Assembly: GCF_026427775.1 (NCBI RefSeq)
Contig: NZ_CP044532.1
Span: 2,108,001-2,172,000 of the forward strand
Length of the DNA stretch: 64,000 nt
Direction: 5' to 3'
DNA from: Arthrobacter sp. CDRTa11
Lineage (GTDB): Bacteria > Actinomycetota > Actinomycetes > Actinomycetales > Micrococcaceae
The position numbers were made by a program, and so were the translations under genes. Shown here piece by piece: positions 35,063-43,521 of this stretch (position 1 is the stretch's first letter; every line of letters begins with the position of its first letter). The notes under the pieces were generated by a model. That model ran no database searches. It saw nothing but the letters and a program-made list of their open reading frames with translations, and was not told the DNA's origin.

Positions 35063-35635
35063 TCACGAAGAAAATGTTGCCAAAAAGTCACGACGCGAGC
35101 AAAAGCCCAATAGTGCCTGTTTGCTCTCTTGAAAAGGCTCGACGGCTGGCAGGGTCACCGTCCCGCGCGGTCGAAAGCCGACCTTTGCGTTCAGGGCATG
35201 CACTTTGTGGTTTCGAATGTCTGGCTCTACCACTATCCGTTCTACCTCGAGGTCGCTGAAGAGTTTTTCCATGATCGCCTTCAGAACAGACAGCGTGTAC
35301 CCATGGCGTTTTCCACCGCATGGGGGGCCCACTAGGAAGTGCATTCCCACGTCCCCGCGTTCGACACTGTAGACATTGCATAGGGGTGATAGCGCGGGCA
35401 AATAGCGCTCCATCAGGAAAGCCGGTACGCCAGCTTCGAGCCCCAGAAACGCATCGTGATGAGCTAATCCAGCTATCTGCCTATATTCATTCTCGACATC
35501 CTGTCGCGACGCTGCGAGCATGCCCCAGAAGCGTGAACGCTCCTGAGTCACCCAGCTGTGGAGGATGTCGGCGTCCAGTACTGGGTCGATACTGCGGAAC
35601 TGAAACAGTTCACGCTCTGCTGGCACTGGGGTCAT
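35063..35635 (-). CDS. GNAT acetyltransferase of the siderophore-biosynthesis type
   Basis: 190 residues from ATG at 35635 (GAAAGGAATC upstream). It resembles the IucB/MbtK-like acetyltransferase domain that N-acylates hydroxylysine- or hydroxycadaverine-type precursors. Diagnostic are GDVGMHFLVGPPCGGKRHGY (acetyl-CoA binding), VERIVVEPDIRNHKVHALNA and VGFRPRGTVTLP. No other siderophore gene (IucA/IucC-like synthetase, lysine monooxygenase, transporter) is present in the window, so the gene is an orphan. It could instead modify another amine. Confidence 0.8.
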   Translation of the reverse strand: MTPVPAERELFQFRSIDPVLDADILHSWVTQERSRFWGMLAASRQDVENEYRQIAGLAHHDAFLGLEAGVPAFLMERYLPALSPLCNVYSVERGDVGMHFLVGPPCGGKRHGYTLSVLKAIMEKLFSDLEVERIVVEPDIRNHKVHALNAKVGFRPRGTVTLPAVEPFQESKQALLGFCSRRDFLATFSS

Positions 35636-36273
35636 TGAGATTCCTTTCAAGGGCTCGTGGGGGTAACGATGAGGGAGGGCAGGAGGCGCCTTCGACATTT
35701 GTGGAATGCGATCATTGGTACCCACTATGGCTCAGGGGTATTGGACTCGCCGGCCGGTGTCCTGGTGGTTGGTGGCCATCGGGGCGTCCGATGCATCCAT
35801 CGCTATTTGAAATAGCGCAGCACTGTGAATTGGTCTCGACCGGCGGTCTTACAATTGCCCCAAATGGCCGATCGTTCAACCCGTTGCTCGTCCGACGCCG
35901 TGGATGGGGTAACGTAACGCCTTGGATCAGGCGTGTTGGTGAATACGGCGGGTCGGCATAAACACAACATTTGCGATACTTGGGTTGCGGGCACCCCTCC
36001 CAGGAACCGGTGAAGGACTAAATCTGTGGCAAAAGGGTCTCCGGGGACGGAACGTGCCGCAGGCCCTTCTTTTCAAGTCACTTTAATTTCGGCTCGGGCG
36101 TTCCCTCGGGCTGTCGCTTTGGTTCTGCAACCATCTGAAAGATGCCCTCGGCAGGTCAACCAGTTCGAGGATGACGTCCTGTACAGGAACCCCGGGCTGA
36201 CCCTCGGTGTGCCACATGTTGTTGATCAGAAAGCGAGCAGGTAGGAACCAACTAAGCTCCTTGCAACATGAAC
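35636..36273. other. Gap of 640 bp, no gene seen
   Basis: The upstream region of the acetyltransferase gene and the downstream region of the MarR gene. Open frames here lack start signals and recognisable domains. No repeat or terminator stood out. Confidence 0.35.
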
Positions 36274-36801
36274 CTACGATTCATTTCCAAGAGCAGAAAT
36301 GCAGGACCGTAGGTTGTCATGGAAGGTCCTAGCCGCGTCTCCTTCCAATGCGCCCAGCATCAGACCCTCCAACTCGCTAATCCGCACCGCGCACGTAGCG
36401 AGTATTTCCTGCCCCTCCTTCGAGAGCTCAAGCAAAAGGATCTTTGCGTGGTCCGGGCTCGGAGTACGAACGATCAGTCCCTTGACGTAAAGCCCATTAA
36501 CCAGCTCGTTCGCTGATTGGGCAGTTACAAAGGTGCTTCGGGCAAGCTGTGCGGACGAGAGGCGAGGGCTCGCTTGCAAAATGGATAGCGCGGTGTACTG
36601 AGGGACCGTCACCCCCGCGGACCGAGCGATGGGTTCCATACGGGATCGAAGAAGCATTTCAAGTTGCTTTACAAGGTATGTTGTTCTCGCCCCTTGCCAT
36701 ACCAGCCCATCCTTGCCGCCTTTTTCGTCGGCTGCTTTCTGGCCTTGTGGGCCGTCCTGGGCCGCCTTCGCATCGGCGTGAGAGCTTGCTCGTGGATTCA
36801 T
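36274..36801 (-). CDS. MarR family transcriptional regulator
   Basis: 175 residues from ATG at 36801 (AGGC upstream). After a charged, low-complexity N-terminus comes the MarR winged-helix domain, including VTVPQYTALSILQASPRLSS, AQLARSTFVTAQSANELVNG and the wing region LIVRTPSPDHAKILLLELSK. It is the last gene of the SnoaL/CoA-transferase/MaoC operon, 14 bases after the MaoC gene. MarR proteins bind short inverted repeats; the perfect 17-bp palindrome 50 bases before the first gene of this operon, with related copies before three other operons, makes this protein the leading candidate for a regional repressor of aromatic or acyl-CoA catabolism. Confidence 0.88.
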   Translation of the reverse strand: MNPRASSHADAKAAQDGPQGQKAADEKGGKDGLVWQGARTTYLVKQLEMLLRSRMEPIARSAGVTVPQYTALSILQASPRLSSAQLARSTFVTAQSANELVNGLYVKGLIVRTPSPDHAKILLLELSKEGQEILATCAVRISELEGLMLGALEGDAARTFHDNLRSCISALGNES

Positions 36802-36815
36802 TGAAAGCCTATCGC

Positions 36816-37289
36816 TTATGCATCGCCGTAGTTGCGGAGAACCAAGACCGCAACGCATGCCGGTTTCTCCGAGTCTTCCCGTTCTATGGTAAACGTCACC
36901 AGCATCTGCACACCGCCAGGGATCTCGGAAACCTCAGTGATCACCAAGGAACCGCGGAGCTTCGAGCCAACGGGAACCGGCGCGGGGAACCGTACACGTT
37001 CAGCACCATAATTGATGCCCATTGCAAATCCAGTCACTTCGAGCAGTTGAGGCATGAAGTGGGGTACGAGAGACATCGTCAGATAGCCATGAGCGATGGT
37101 GCTCTTATAAGGGCTTTCGGCCTGCGCTCGCTCTACGTCCACATGGATCCATTGATGGTCACTTGTCGCGTCTGCAAATTGGTTTACCCGCTGCTGCGTT
37201 ACCTCAAGCCACTCGGTCGGCCCCAGCTGGGTCCCGACCAGGGCTCGGATACCTTCGATTCCATTTGCGATAGTTGCTGTCGCAATCAT
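36816..37289 (-). CDS. MaoC-like (R)-specific enoyl-CoA hydratase
   Basis: 157 residues. It has the hydratase motif FADATSDHQWIHVDVERAQA with the catalytic Asp-x-x-x-x-His and AHGYLTMSLVPHFMPQLLEV. This group hydrates enoyl-CoA thioesters and resembles the NodN/Htd-type MaoC proteins common next to actinobacterial CoA-transferases. It follows the CoA-transferase gene (110-base gap) and precedes the MarR gene on the same strand, so it probably acts on a CoA ester made by that transferase or by the acyl-CoA synthetase upstream. The start ATG at 37289 has GAAAGGAAT in front. Confidence 0.88.
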   Translation of the reverse strand: MIATATIANGIEGIRALVGTQLGPTEWLEVTQQRVNQFADATSDHQWIHVDVERAQAESPYKSTIAHGYLTMSLVPHFMPQLLEVTGFAMGINYGAERVRFPAPVPVGSKLRGSLVITEVSEIPGGVQMLVTFTIEREDSEKPACVAVLVLRNYGDA

Positions 37290-37399
37290 GTCGTATTCCT
37301 TTCAATAAATTTTGCCGCACGGAAGCCAGTTGGCTTTGCGCTCCCTTGCCGTGCCGCCTGACTGTCAGGCAAGTTGTTACGTTGGTTGTTGATGGGTAT

Positions 37400-38854
37400 T
37401 CAGGGAGAGACTGATCGGCTACTCGATGCTTCGTCCGACCATTCAGGCGGCGAAGCTCGGAGCAGAGGTTGAGGAAGTGACAAACGAGCCGGTCGCTGCT
37501 GGTACTGGATGGGGTGGGCGACGTGCTCGAGGACTCCACCGTCATCAGCGGTCGTCCGTCTAAGCTCGGGCAGGCCCCATCCTGAAGCCGGTTCCCCGGA
37601 CGATCCTGGTTTAAGACCCAACTCCATCAGCCAGGTTGCCATGCGCGCCAAAGAAATGTGCGCTAAATGGCTACCTCCCCGTTCGGCACGGTCCATCAAC
37701 AGAGAGTTAATGAGCGCTACGCCGAGGAATCCCGCCAGGGAATCCGTCAGAACACCCGGCGGGGTAAGCCTCGGCACTCCTGAGCCAGCCTCGATATTCG
37801 TGGCGCCTACGGCAGCAAGCGCATTCCCGTCGAAGCCTGGCCGATCCGACCAGGGTCCTTGAGGCCCGTAGCACGACACGCTCAACTGAACGAGCCCAGG
37901 CCGCAATTGCGCAACCCTATTGGCATCCAGCCCCCACCGTTCCATCACGCCAGGGCGCCATGATTGAACCAGTACGTCGGCCCCTGCAATCAGGCGCTCA
38001 ATCTCCCGACGCCCGTTTGAGGATTTAAGGTTGAGACCTGCGCTGCGTTTTCCGATCATCAGCTCATCAGTGACAGCCAACGGATCCTGGAGGTCTTCCG
38101 CATCAGGTCCTACATGTAGAACATCGGCTCCATGTTCGGCCAAGCCCCGGGTGATCATGGGCCCGGCAACGACATGCGTCAGATCCAGCACCTTTAGCCC
38201 TGCCAAGCTTCGGTTGCCCTGAGGGACGGGCTCAACCCGTGAACTTCCGAGTTGCTCAACATGCACTATGGGCGAATCGGTCATAAACCCCCCTTGAGGA
38301 CTTGCCAGCCACTCCTCAGAGCTCCGCACCACTGTCAATGGCAGTCCAGCCTCGGCCATTGCCTGCTCGAGTTCGGAGGCCTTCCATGTCAGCACCGCCG
38401 CCTCGACTGCTTCGCGGCTTCCCGCACAGCCAAGAACGCGAAGTGTCCCTTCACGAAGGCGGGGAACAACGTTGGCCATGTATACGTAGCGGCCATCCGC
38501 TGTGGCCATATGCCCACTGCAAGGAGCAGCGGTGATCTGTCTGCCCCAGGCATTCGTGGGCGCCCCGTTGCGCCTGAGATAAGGAAACGGACGCAACGCG
38601 AACACGATGCGTTCCCGGTTGAGTATGCTCAGCTGCTCAGGCCGCGCTGCTAATCGATCCAAACCTGCGATTGAGAGCGCCTGCGCGGTAAGGGCCAGCT
38701 GCCCGGCCTCTATCACCCTAAGCGGGGTGCCGAGCCCCGGTGCCTCCCCAGCAATCTCAATTTCCTTGGCTGCGTCTGTATTTCGGAGCCGGATGGCTTT
38801 GCACAAGCGGTTCAGGTGCTCCTGCAGGTCTGGCTCAAGGCCGATAATAGTCAC
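37400..38854 (-). CDS. Family III CoA-transferase (CaiB-like)
   Basis: 484 residues from GTG at 38854, with GGCGGGTGAG upstream. The core family motif LKVLDLTHVVAGPMITRGLA is near residue 225, followed by ADVLVQSWRPGVMERWGLDA and the PGFDGNALAAVGATN segment containing the catalytic-region Asp. The length and the N-terminal 200 residues before the core motif suggest two partly repeated lobes, as in longer CaiB/BaiF paralogues, with the first lobe degenerate. It would pass CoA to or from an organic acid. It sits between the SnoaL-like and MaoC genes. Its substrate is unknown. Confidence 0.85.
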   Translation of the reverse strand: MTIIGLEPDLQEHLNRLCKAIRLRNTDAAKEIEIAGEAPGLGTPLRVIEAGQLALTAQALSIAGLDRLAARPEQLSILNRERIVFALRPFPYLRRNGAPTNAWGRQITAAPCSGHMATADGRYVYMANVVPRLREGTLRVLGCAGSREAVEAAVLTWKASELEQAMAEAGLPLTVVRSSEEWLASPQGGFMTDSPIVHVEQLGSSRVEPVPQGNRSLAGLKVLDLTHVVAGPMITRGLAEHGADVLHVGPDAEDLQDPLAVTDELMIGKRSAGLNLKSSNGRREIERLIAGADVLVQSWRPGVMERWGLDANRVAQLRPGLVQLSVSCYGPQGPWSDRPGFDGNALAAVGATNIEAGSGVPRLTPPGVLTDSLAGFLGVALINSLLMDRAERGGSHLAHISLARMATWLMELGLKPGSSGEPASGWGLPELRRTTADDGGVLEHVAHPIQYQQRPARLSLPQPLLRASPPEWSDEASSSRSVSP

Positions 38855-38857
38855 CGC

Positions 38858-39304
38858 TCACCCGCCGAGAGGCTGAGTCGCCGCGCGTTCGGTTCGCCCC
38901 AAGCTCTCGAACCGGCGTTCCTTGAAGAGCCATCGATCGCTGGTGTGCTCCACGGTGTCGAGGTAGGTACCCATGCCTAGAAGCTGAGGCCCGTCTGCGC
39001 TTCCGGTGTAGACATGCACATAGGAGCGCACTTCTACGGTAGTGGTGTTCAGCGCCCTGAACTGATGATTGAATGCGATGTGCTGCAAGTGGTAAGGGCG
39101 GGATTCATGTACCCGCACAGCGAATTTCCTTAGATCATCGGCTCCCTGTGTGACCGAACCGTCTGCGCCCTGAAACTTCCCATCGGACGTGAAGAGGTTC
39201 GAAAGTGCTTCCCCATCACCGGTGTCAACGGCCCAGGAATACGACACAGTTAAATCAACGATGGCATCCCGATGTGCGCGATCGATTTCATGTGAAACGA
39301 CCAA
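38858..39304 (-). CDS. SnoaL-like / NTF2-fold protein
   Basis: 148 residues with the cone-shaped NTF2 fold pattern: DLTVSYSWAVDTGDGEALSN, LFTSDGKFQGADGSV, HLQHIAFNHQF and DRWLFKERRFESLG. Such proteins act as isomerases, hydratases or ring-hydroxylating dioxygenase small subunits, so the reaction is not inferable. The start is TTG at 39304, with GGAGGAAAG directly upstream and no better in-frame alternative. It is the first gene of the MarR-terminated operon, whose probable operator is at 39354-39370. Confidence 0.8.
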   Translation of the reverse strand: MVVSHEIDRAHRDAIVDLTVSYSWAVDTGDGEALSNLFTSDGKFQGADGSVTQGADDLRKFAVRVHESRPYHLQHIAFNHQFRALNTTTVEVRSYVHVYTGSADGPQLLGMGTYLDTVEHTSDRWLFKERRFESLGRTERAATQPLGG

Positions 39305-39353
39305 AACTTTCCTCCCTCGAAAATGTGCGAACTAGCCGGAGAGCCCGCCAAAG

Positions 39354-39370
39354 TATCAGGAATCCTGATA
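39354..39370 (-). promoter_or_regulatory. Operator 1: perfect 17-bp palindrome upstream of the SnoaL/MarR operon
   Basis: TATCAGGAATCCTGATA is self-complementary around the central A at 39362. It begins 50 bases upstream of the TTG start and overlaps a possible -10 (TATATC) for this operon. Three related copies occur at 44491-44507, 44585-44601 and 53981-53997. It probably binds the MarR protein encoded at the end of the operon. Confidence 0.75.
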
Positions 39371-39456
39371 TAGAAATCATGTCGGTATGTACTGAAGATG
39401 TCAATGCCAAGAGCTGCCAATTCGAGATCATCCTTGAGCAGGCCCACCACTTTGCT

Positions 39457-39829
39457 TCATGCCAAGGAGTCTTTGGTTGGTGGCAGGAAATAGACTTTTC
39501 TCAAAGGGCTGGCTACTGCCCACGTGGTTTTCAGACCTTCGCAGAGGCGGACCAGCGCGCCGGGTATCAATTGGACCGTTTCGTTGCTGCCATCAGAGTG
39601 GTGAATCACCAAAGCTGGCTTTGCCCGCCGTAACGACGAACAGTTCTTCCGCTTCGATGTCCCTCATGCCCCCTTCCGTCATCTCCCAAATGCCGATTCC
39701 TGCACCGGCAAAGGCTTCCAGTTCCCGGGTTCCGGTGGAAGGAGTCCCAGCGGTGGTGGCTTCCGAGCGTACTCGGACATAGTCAAGCGGCACTGAGTTA
39801 ACATTGATCACGTCGAGGCTCAAGGTCAT
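39457..39829 (-). pseudogene. Cupin-domain protein, frameshifted
   Basis: From ATG at 39829 the frame encodes an N-terminal cupin segment, including GIGIWEMTEGGMRDIEAEEL and FVVTAGKASF. It then leaves the family and stops at 39593. The expected C-terminal half continues one frame over: HHSDGSNETVQLIPGALVRL, then EGLKTTWAVASPLRKVYFLP and a stop at 39457. The combined length is 373 bases (one more than a multiple of three), consistent with a single-base insertion near 39600-39615. Small cupins of this type are often isomerases or binding proteins. A sequencing error would restore the gene. Confidence 0.75.
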
Positions 39830-39906
39830 TTCATGCTCCTTAGAGAGGTCGGGGCGTGGCGACGCCCAGCCGATAGATGTTTTCGATCCGTCGTTGCGTC
39901 CGAGAG

Positions 39907-40158
39907 TCAGCCTTGAAGCACTAGGGGCCCTTTAGCTAGCCGGTAATGCAGCGCCGGTTCGGTCGCCGCGACCCAGGCTTCGTAGAATTCAGCCTTTTCG
40001 TAGAGCTTGCGCTCTTGTGCGGGGGCCTGCATCCAGAGAATCTCGCCGTCATCGGTAATTGCGTCGACGAAACCGCCCGCAATCCACTGGCCTTCTTGCC
40101 AGAGCTCAATACTGGCACCAAGCAAAGTGGTCCAGTCGTTTACGCGTCTGAGGTCCAT
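39907..40158 (-). CDS. Hypothetical protein, 83 residues
   Basis: A short reading frame with GGAAGAG 10 bases before the ATG at 40158 and balanced, protein-like composition (for instance LWQEGQWIAGGFVDAITDDG). It lies in line with the aldehyde dehydrogenase gene (139-base gap) and the broken cupin gene. I do not recognise a family. It has no signal peptide or membrane segment and should be a small cytoplasmic protein. Confidence 0.6.
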   Translation of the reverse strand: MDLRRVNDWTTLLGASIELWQEGQWIAGGFVDAITDDGEILWMQAPAQERKLYEKAEFYEAWVAATEPALHYRLAKGPLVLQG

Positions 40159-40297
40159 GCAGTGGCTCTTCCTTTAGGGGATTTCGTTTGCAACAGCACC
40201 GTTGGATGCCAATCGCTGCCTGGGCTGGACGTGACTCTGAACGGAACTGCCGACGAATCTACGTACCCCTCTTTCGGACGCGAACAGCCAGACTGCA

Positions 40298-41785
40298 CTA
40301 GGGGTATTCGGTCGGCGCGAAGATGGTGCGGTGCCACGGTTTGGCGGCTACGCCGGTGAGGTCGAACATGACGTGCTTGACCACGGTGTACTCGTCGAAG
40401 GAGTAGGTGGACATGTCCTTGCCGAAGCCGGATTCCTTGAAGCCGCCATGAGGCATTTCACTGATGATCGGAATGTGGTCGTTCACCCACACGGCGCCTG
40501 CGCGGATTTCGCGGGTGGCACGTAGGGCACGGTAGACGTCTTTGGTCCAGGCCGATGCGGCCAGGCCGTAGGGGGTATCGTTGGCGAGTTCGATGGCTTC
40601 GTCATCGGTGTCGAACGGAGTCACCGCCAAGACGGGGCCAAAAACCTCGTCGCGGAAGATCTCACTGTCCGGCGTCGCGTCGGCCACCAAGGTGGGGCGG
40701 TAGTAGGAGCCGGCGGCGAGGTCGCCGTCGTCGGGGGCCCCGCCGCCGATGACGCGAGCGTAGCCGCGGGCGCGCTCCACCATCTCCGCTACCTTGTCCC
40801 GGTGGGTTTCGGAGACGAGCGGGCCGAGGTCGGTCGCCGGATCCTGGGTGGGGCCGAGCTTTACCTTGGAGTAGAGGTCCGCGACGCCGGCGATGAACTT
40901 TTCGTACAGGGAGCGGTGCACGATCGCGCGGGTCGCTGCGGTGCAGTCCTGGCCGGTGTTAATGAGGGACCCGGCCACTGCGCCGTGGATCGCTGCTTCA
41001 AGGTCGGCGTCCTCGAACACCACGAACGGGGCCTTGCCGCCGAGCTCCAGGTGGACGCGCTTGGCGGTGGTGGCTGCGGCATCGAGGACCGTGCGGCCCA
41101 CGCCTGTGGACCCGGTGAAGGAGAGCATGTCCACGTCCGGGTGGCGGAGCAGTTCGGCACCCACGGTGGAACCGCGGCCGGTAAGGACATTGACGACGCC
41201 GGCAGGAAGGCCCGCTTCGGTCGCTACCTCGGCGAACAGCAAGGAGGTCAACGGGGTGATCTCCGCAGGCTTGAGGACGATCGTGTTGCCGGCGGCGATG
41301 GCAGGCAGGATCTTCCAGGCCGCCATCTGCAGTGGGTAGTTCCATGGCGAGATGGAGCCAATGACGCCGATTGCTTCGCGGCGGATAGAGGAGGTGTGGT
41401 CGGGGGAGTACTCCGCAGTGGCCTTGCCTTCGAGGTTGCGTGCGGCTCCAGCGAAAAATGCGATGTTGTCGATGGTGCCGGGGACGTCGAACTCGCGCGT
41501 GAGGCGGATGGGTTTGCCGGCCTGGCGGGACTCTAGCTGCGCGAATTCCTCCGCGCGCTCTGCCATGAGCGCGGCGAATTTGGTCAGGACAGCCGAACGC
41601 TCGGCCGGAGTGGCGCGGGACCATGCCGGGAAGGCGTCGCGGGCGGCCTGGACGGCGAGCTTAACGTCGTCGCTGCCGGCCGCTGTGAGTACGGCGATGG
41701 TTTCGCCGTTAGATGGATCAAGAACGGGTGAGCTTTCACCCGTGGAACCCGCATGATATTTGCCCTTGATGAACTGGCTGTTCAT
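40298..41785 (-). CDS. Aldehyde dehydrogenase, aminoaldehyde/betaine aldehyde type
   Basis: 495 residues from ATG at 41785 (CAGGAG just upstream). NAD-dependent aldehyde dehydrogenase with IGSISPWNYPLQMAAWKILP, the Glu in HLELGGKAPFVVF and the Cys in NTGQDCTAATRAIV. The C-terminal PHGGFKESGFGKDMSTYSFD is typical of gamma-aminobutyraldehyde dehydrogenases (PatD). That group tolerates several aminoaldehydes and aromatic aldehydes. It follows the acyl-CoA synthetase and SDR genes on the same strand, so its role is probably in this pathway and not in polyamine catabolism. Confidence 0.88.
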   Translation of the reverse strand: MNSQFIKGKYHAGSTGESSPVLDPSNGETIAVLTAAGSDDVKLAVQAARDAFPAWSRATPAERSAVLTKFAALMAERAEEFAQLESRQAGKPIRLTREFDVPGTIDNIAFFAGAARNLEGKATAEYSPDHTSSIRREAIGVIGSISPWNYPLQMAAWKILPAIAAGNTIVLKPAEITPLTSLLFAEVATEAGLPAGVVNVLTGRGSTVGAELLRHPDVDMLSFTGSTGVGRTVLDAAATTAKRVHLELGGKAPFVVFEDADLEAAIHGAVAGSLINTGQDCTAATRAIVHRSLYEKFIAGVADLYSKVKLGPTQDPATDLGPLVSETHRDKVAEMVERARGYARVIGGGAPDDGDLAAGSYYRPTLVADATPDSEIFRDEVFGPVLAVTPFDTDDEAIELANDTPYGLAASAWTKDVYRALRATREIRAGAVWVNDHIPIISEMPHGGFKESGFGKDMSTYSFDEYTVVKHVMFDLTGVAAKPWHRTIFAPTEYP

Positions 41786-41855
41786 AACTCCTGCTTTCGG
41801 TGTGTTGAATTTGGGAACAACGATGACCTTCAAGCGCATGGGCTCGAGGCTGCAT

Positions 41856-43421
41856 TCACCGTTCGCGGAGAATGTCCTTTCTCACTTTCCCGGAGCCTGT
41901 TTTGGGAAGGTCATCGAGAAACTCGAAATAGACTGGGATCTTGTACTTCGCTAGGCGGGAAGCTAGGAACTGGCGTAGCTCTTGCGAAGAAGTGTGTTGG
42001 CCTGCGGCAGGGGAGATGAAGGCCTTCCCCACCTCTCCCCATTTTTCATCTGGGGTTCCGACGACAGCTGCATCTTGGACAGCAGGATGTTCGTAGAGGG
42101 CTGCTTCCACCTCCGACGGGTAGATGTTTTCTCCGCCTGAGATAAACATGTCCTTAAGACGATCGACTATATAGATGTAGCCTTCGTCGTCAGTTACGGC
42201 TATGTCGCCTGATCGGAACCATCCATCATCGGTGAACGATTCCTTTGTAGCCTTGGTGTCGTTCCAGTAGCCCTTCATCACGTTGGGGCCTTTTATGAGA
42301 ATTTCACCGCGTTCGCCGGGGAGAACGTCCCTTCCGTCCTTAGTGACGCAGCGTACTTGGGTGAACGGAAGGGCGAGGCCAGCTGAGCCGACTTTTCGGC
42401 GGCTGGCGGATGCCTCAAGAAAGGTTGCTCCGGGGGCGGTTTCTGTCAGCCCGTATCCTTGGCAGAACAAGAAGCCCCGTTTCTGGTAGGACGCGATGAT
42501 GCTCGGCGGAATTGGAGCCCCGGCCGCTGTGAGCAGCCGAAGTGATGACAGGTTGGTGTTCTTCCAGCGGGCAGACTGTTCCATTGCGGCGTACATTGTT
42601 GGGACGCCGAACATCCAGGTAATCGCATGATCTTGAATGAGGTCGAAACATTCTTCGGTGTCCCACGCTGGCATCAGCACAGCTGTTGCCCCTTTTAGCA
42701 GAACGGGAAGCAGTGTCTGGGTAAGCGCTGCAACGTGAAACAGAGGAGAACTGACCAGGGCCACTTCTCTACTGGTGATGTCCAGCGTGGCGAAAAGATT
42801 CAGGCAGTTCCAGTAGACGTTATCGTGGGAAAGGGTTGCCCCCTTGGGGCGTCCCGTCGTGCCAGAAGTGTAAAGGATGAAGGCCGTGTCGTCGCGCGAT
42901 ATCGGCACGTCGAAGTATCTCTGGAACCCGGATTCAAGCCACGAGGCAAAGTCGCTTCCGTCAGGTGCGGCATCGGTAACTGCCACTAAGGCTTGTCGCT
43001 TCGCCAGTTCGCCGGCGGCCACGGACTCCTGGACGGATGCCGCGCTTTCAGGTGCATAGATGAGGACCGTAGCCTCCGAGTGCTGAAGAACGTAGTCCAG
43101 TTCCCGGGGCGCGAGCCGGAAGTTCAGCGGGACGAAGATCGCCCCCAGCAAATGGGTTCCCAGCATCGTATAGACGAAGGCCGGCTCGTTACGTCCTGCG
43201 TAGGCGACGCGGTCGCCTGGACAAACGCCGAGCCCGGCAAGGTGATGGGCAACCGCCGTTGAACGGTCAAGGAGCTCACGGTAGGTGACGTGTGAGCCGT
43301 CGTAGATCAGTGCGGACACATCTGGGTGGGTTATCGCCCGGCGGGTTGCCCACCCACCGATTCCAGCGTCACGTTGAGGAGCCAGCGGGCGCCTAGTGCC
43401 TTTTTCGGTTGGGTCTGTCAT
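41856..43421 (-). CDS. AMP-dependent acyl-CoA synthetase
   Basis: About 521 residues from ATG at 43421 (GATAGG upstream). Adenylating-enzyme core motifs are ILYTSGTTGRPKGATLSHDN, YGLTETAPG, GWFRSGDIAVTDDEGYIYIV, DRLKDMFISGGENIYPSEVE and the C-terminal Lys in PKTGSGKVRKDIL. It activates a carboxylic acid to its CoA ester. ATG at 43445 has a stronger GGAG but this lies within the arm of the stem-loop at 43446-43494. It follows the SDR gene and precedes the aldehyde dehydrogenase gene. Fatty, aromatic or cinnamate-type acids all remain possible. Confidence 0.92.
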   Translation of the reverse strand: MTDPTEKGTRRPLAPQRDAGIGGWATRRAITHPDVSALIYDGSHVTYRELLDRSTAVAHHLAGLGVCPGDRVAYAGRNEPAFVYTMLGTHLLGAIFVPLNFRLAPRELDYVLQHSEATVLIYAPESAASVQESVAAGELAKRQALVAVTDAAPDGSDFASWLESGFQRYFDVPISRDDTAFILYTSGTTGRPKGATLSHDNVYWNCLNLFATLDITSREVALVSSPLFHVAALTQTLLPVLLKGATAVLMPAWDTEECFDLIQDHAITWMFGVPTMYAAMEQSARWKNTNLSSLRLLTAAGAPIPPSIIASYQKRGFLFCQGYGLTETAPGATFLEASASRRKVGSAGLALPFTQVRCVTKDGRDVLPGERGEILIKGPNVMKGYWNDTKATKESFTDDGWFRSGDIAVTDDEGYIYIVDRLKDMFISGGENIYPSEVEAALYEHPAVQDAAVVGTPDEKWGEVGKAFISPAAGQHTSSQELRQFLASRLAKYKIPVYFEFLDDLPKTGSGKVRKDILRER

Positions 43422-43445
43422 CGATATGCCTATCTCAAGCTTCAT

Positions 43446-43494
43446 GTGTTCTCCGAGGTCGCCAACCACGAAGGTTGGTGACCTCGGAGAACAC
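43446..43494 (-). promoter_or_regulatory. Long near-perfect stem-loop between the SDR and acyl-CoA synthetase genes
   Basis: Arms at 43446-43467 and 43473-43494 are complementary over 22 pairs with one mismatch (C.A in minus-strand RNA, G.U on the other strand) and a five-base loop. In minus-strand mRNA the downstream arm carries CGGAGAACAC, the best ribosome binding site for ATG at 43445. It could sequester that site, or mark an mRNA-processing or termination site within the operon. No T-run follows. Confidence 0.65.
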
Positions 43495-43521
43495 CATCAT
43501 TTGTCCGCCGAAGCACTATTG

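Noticed and set aside
37356..37370. Perfect palindrome GCCTGACTGTCAGGC
   Set aside because: Contains CCTGAC/GTCAGG half-sites but in the opposite order to the 17-bp operator motif, and lies within an operon gap; could be chance in GC-rich DNA.
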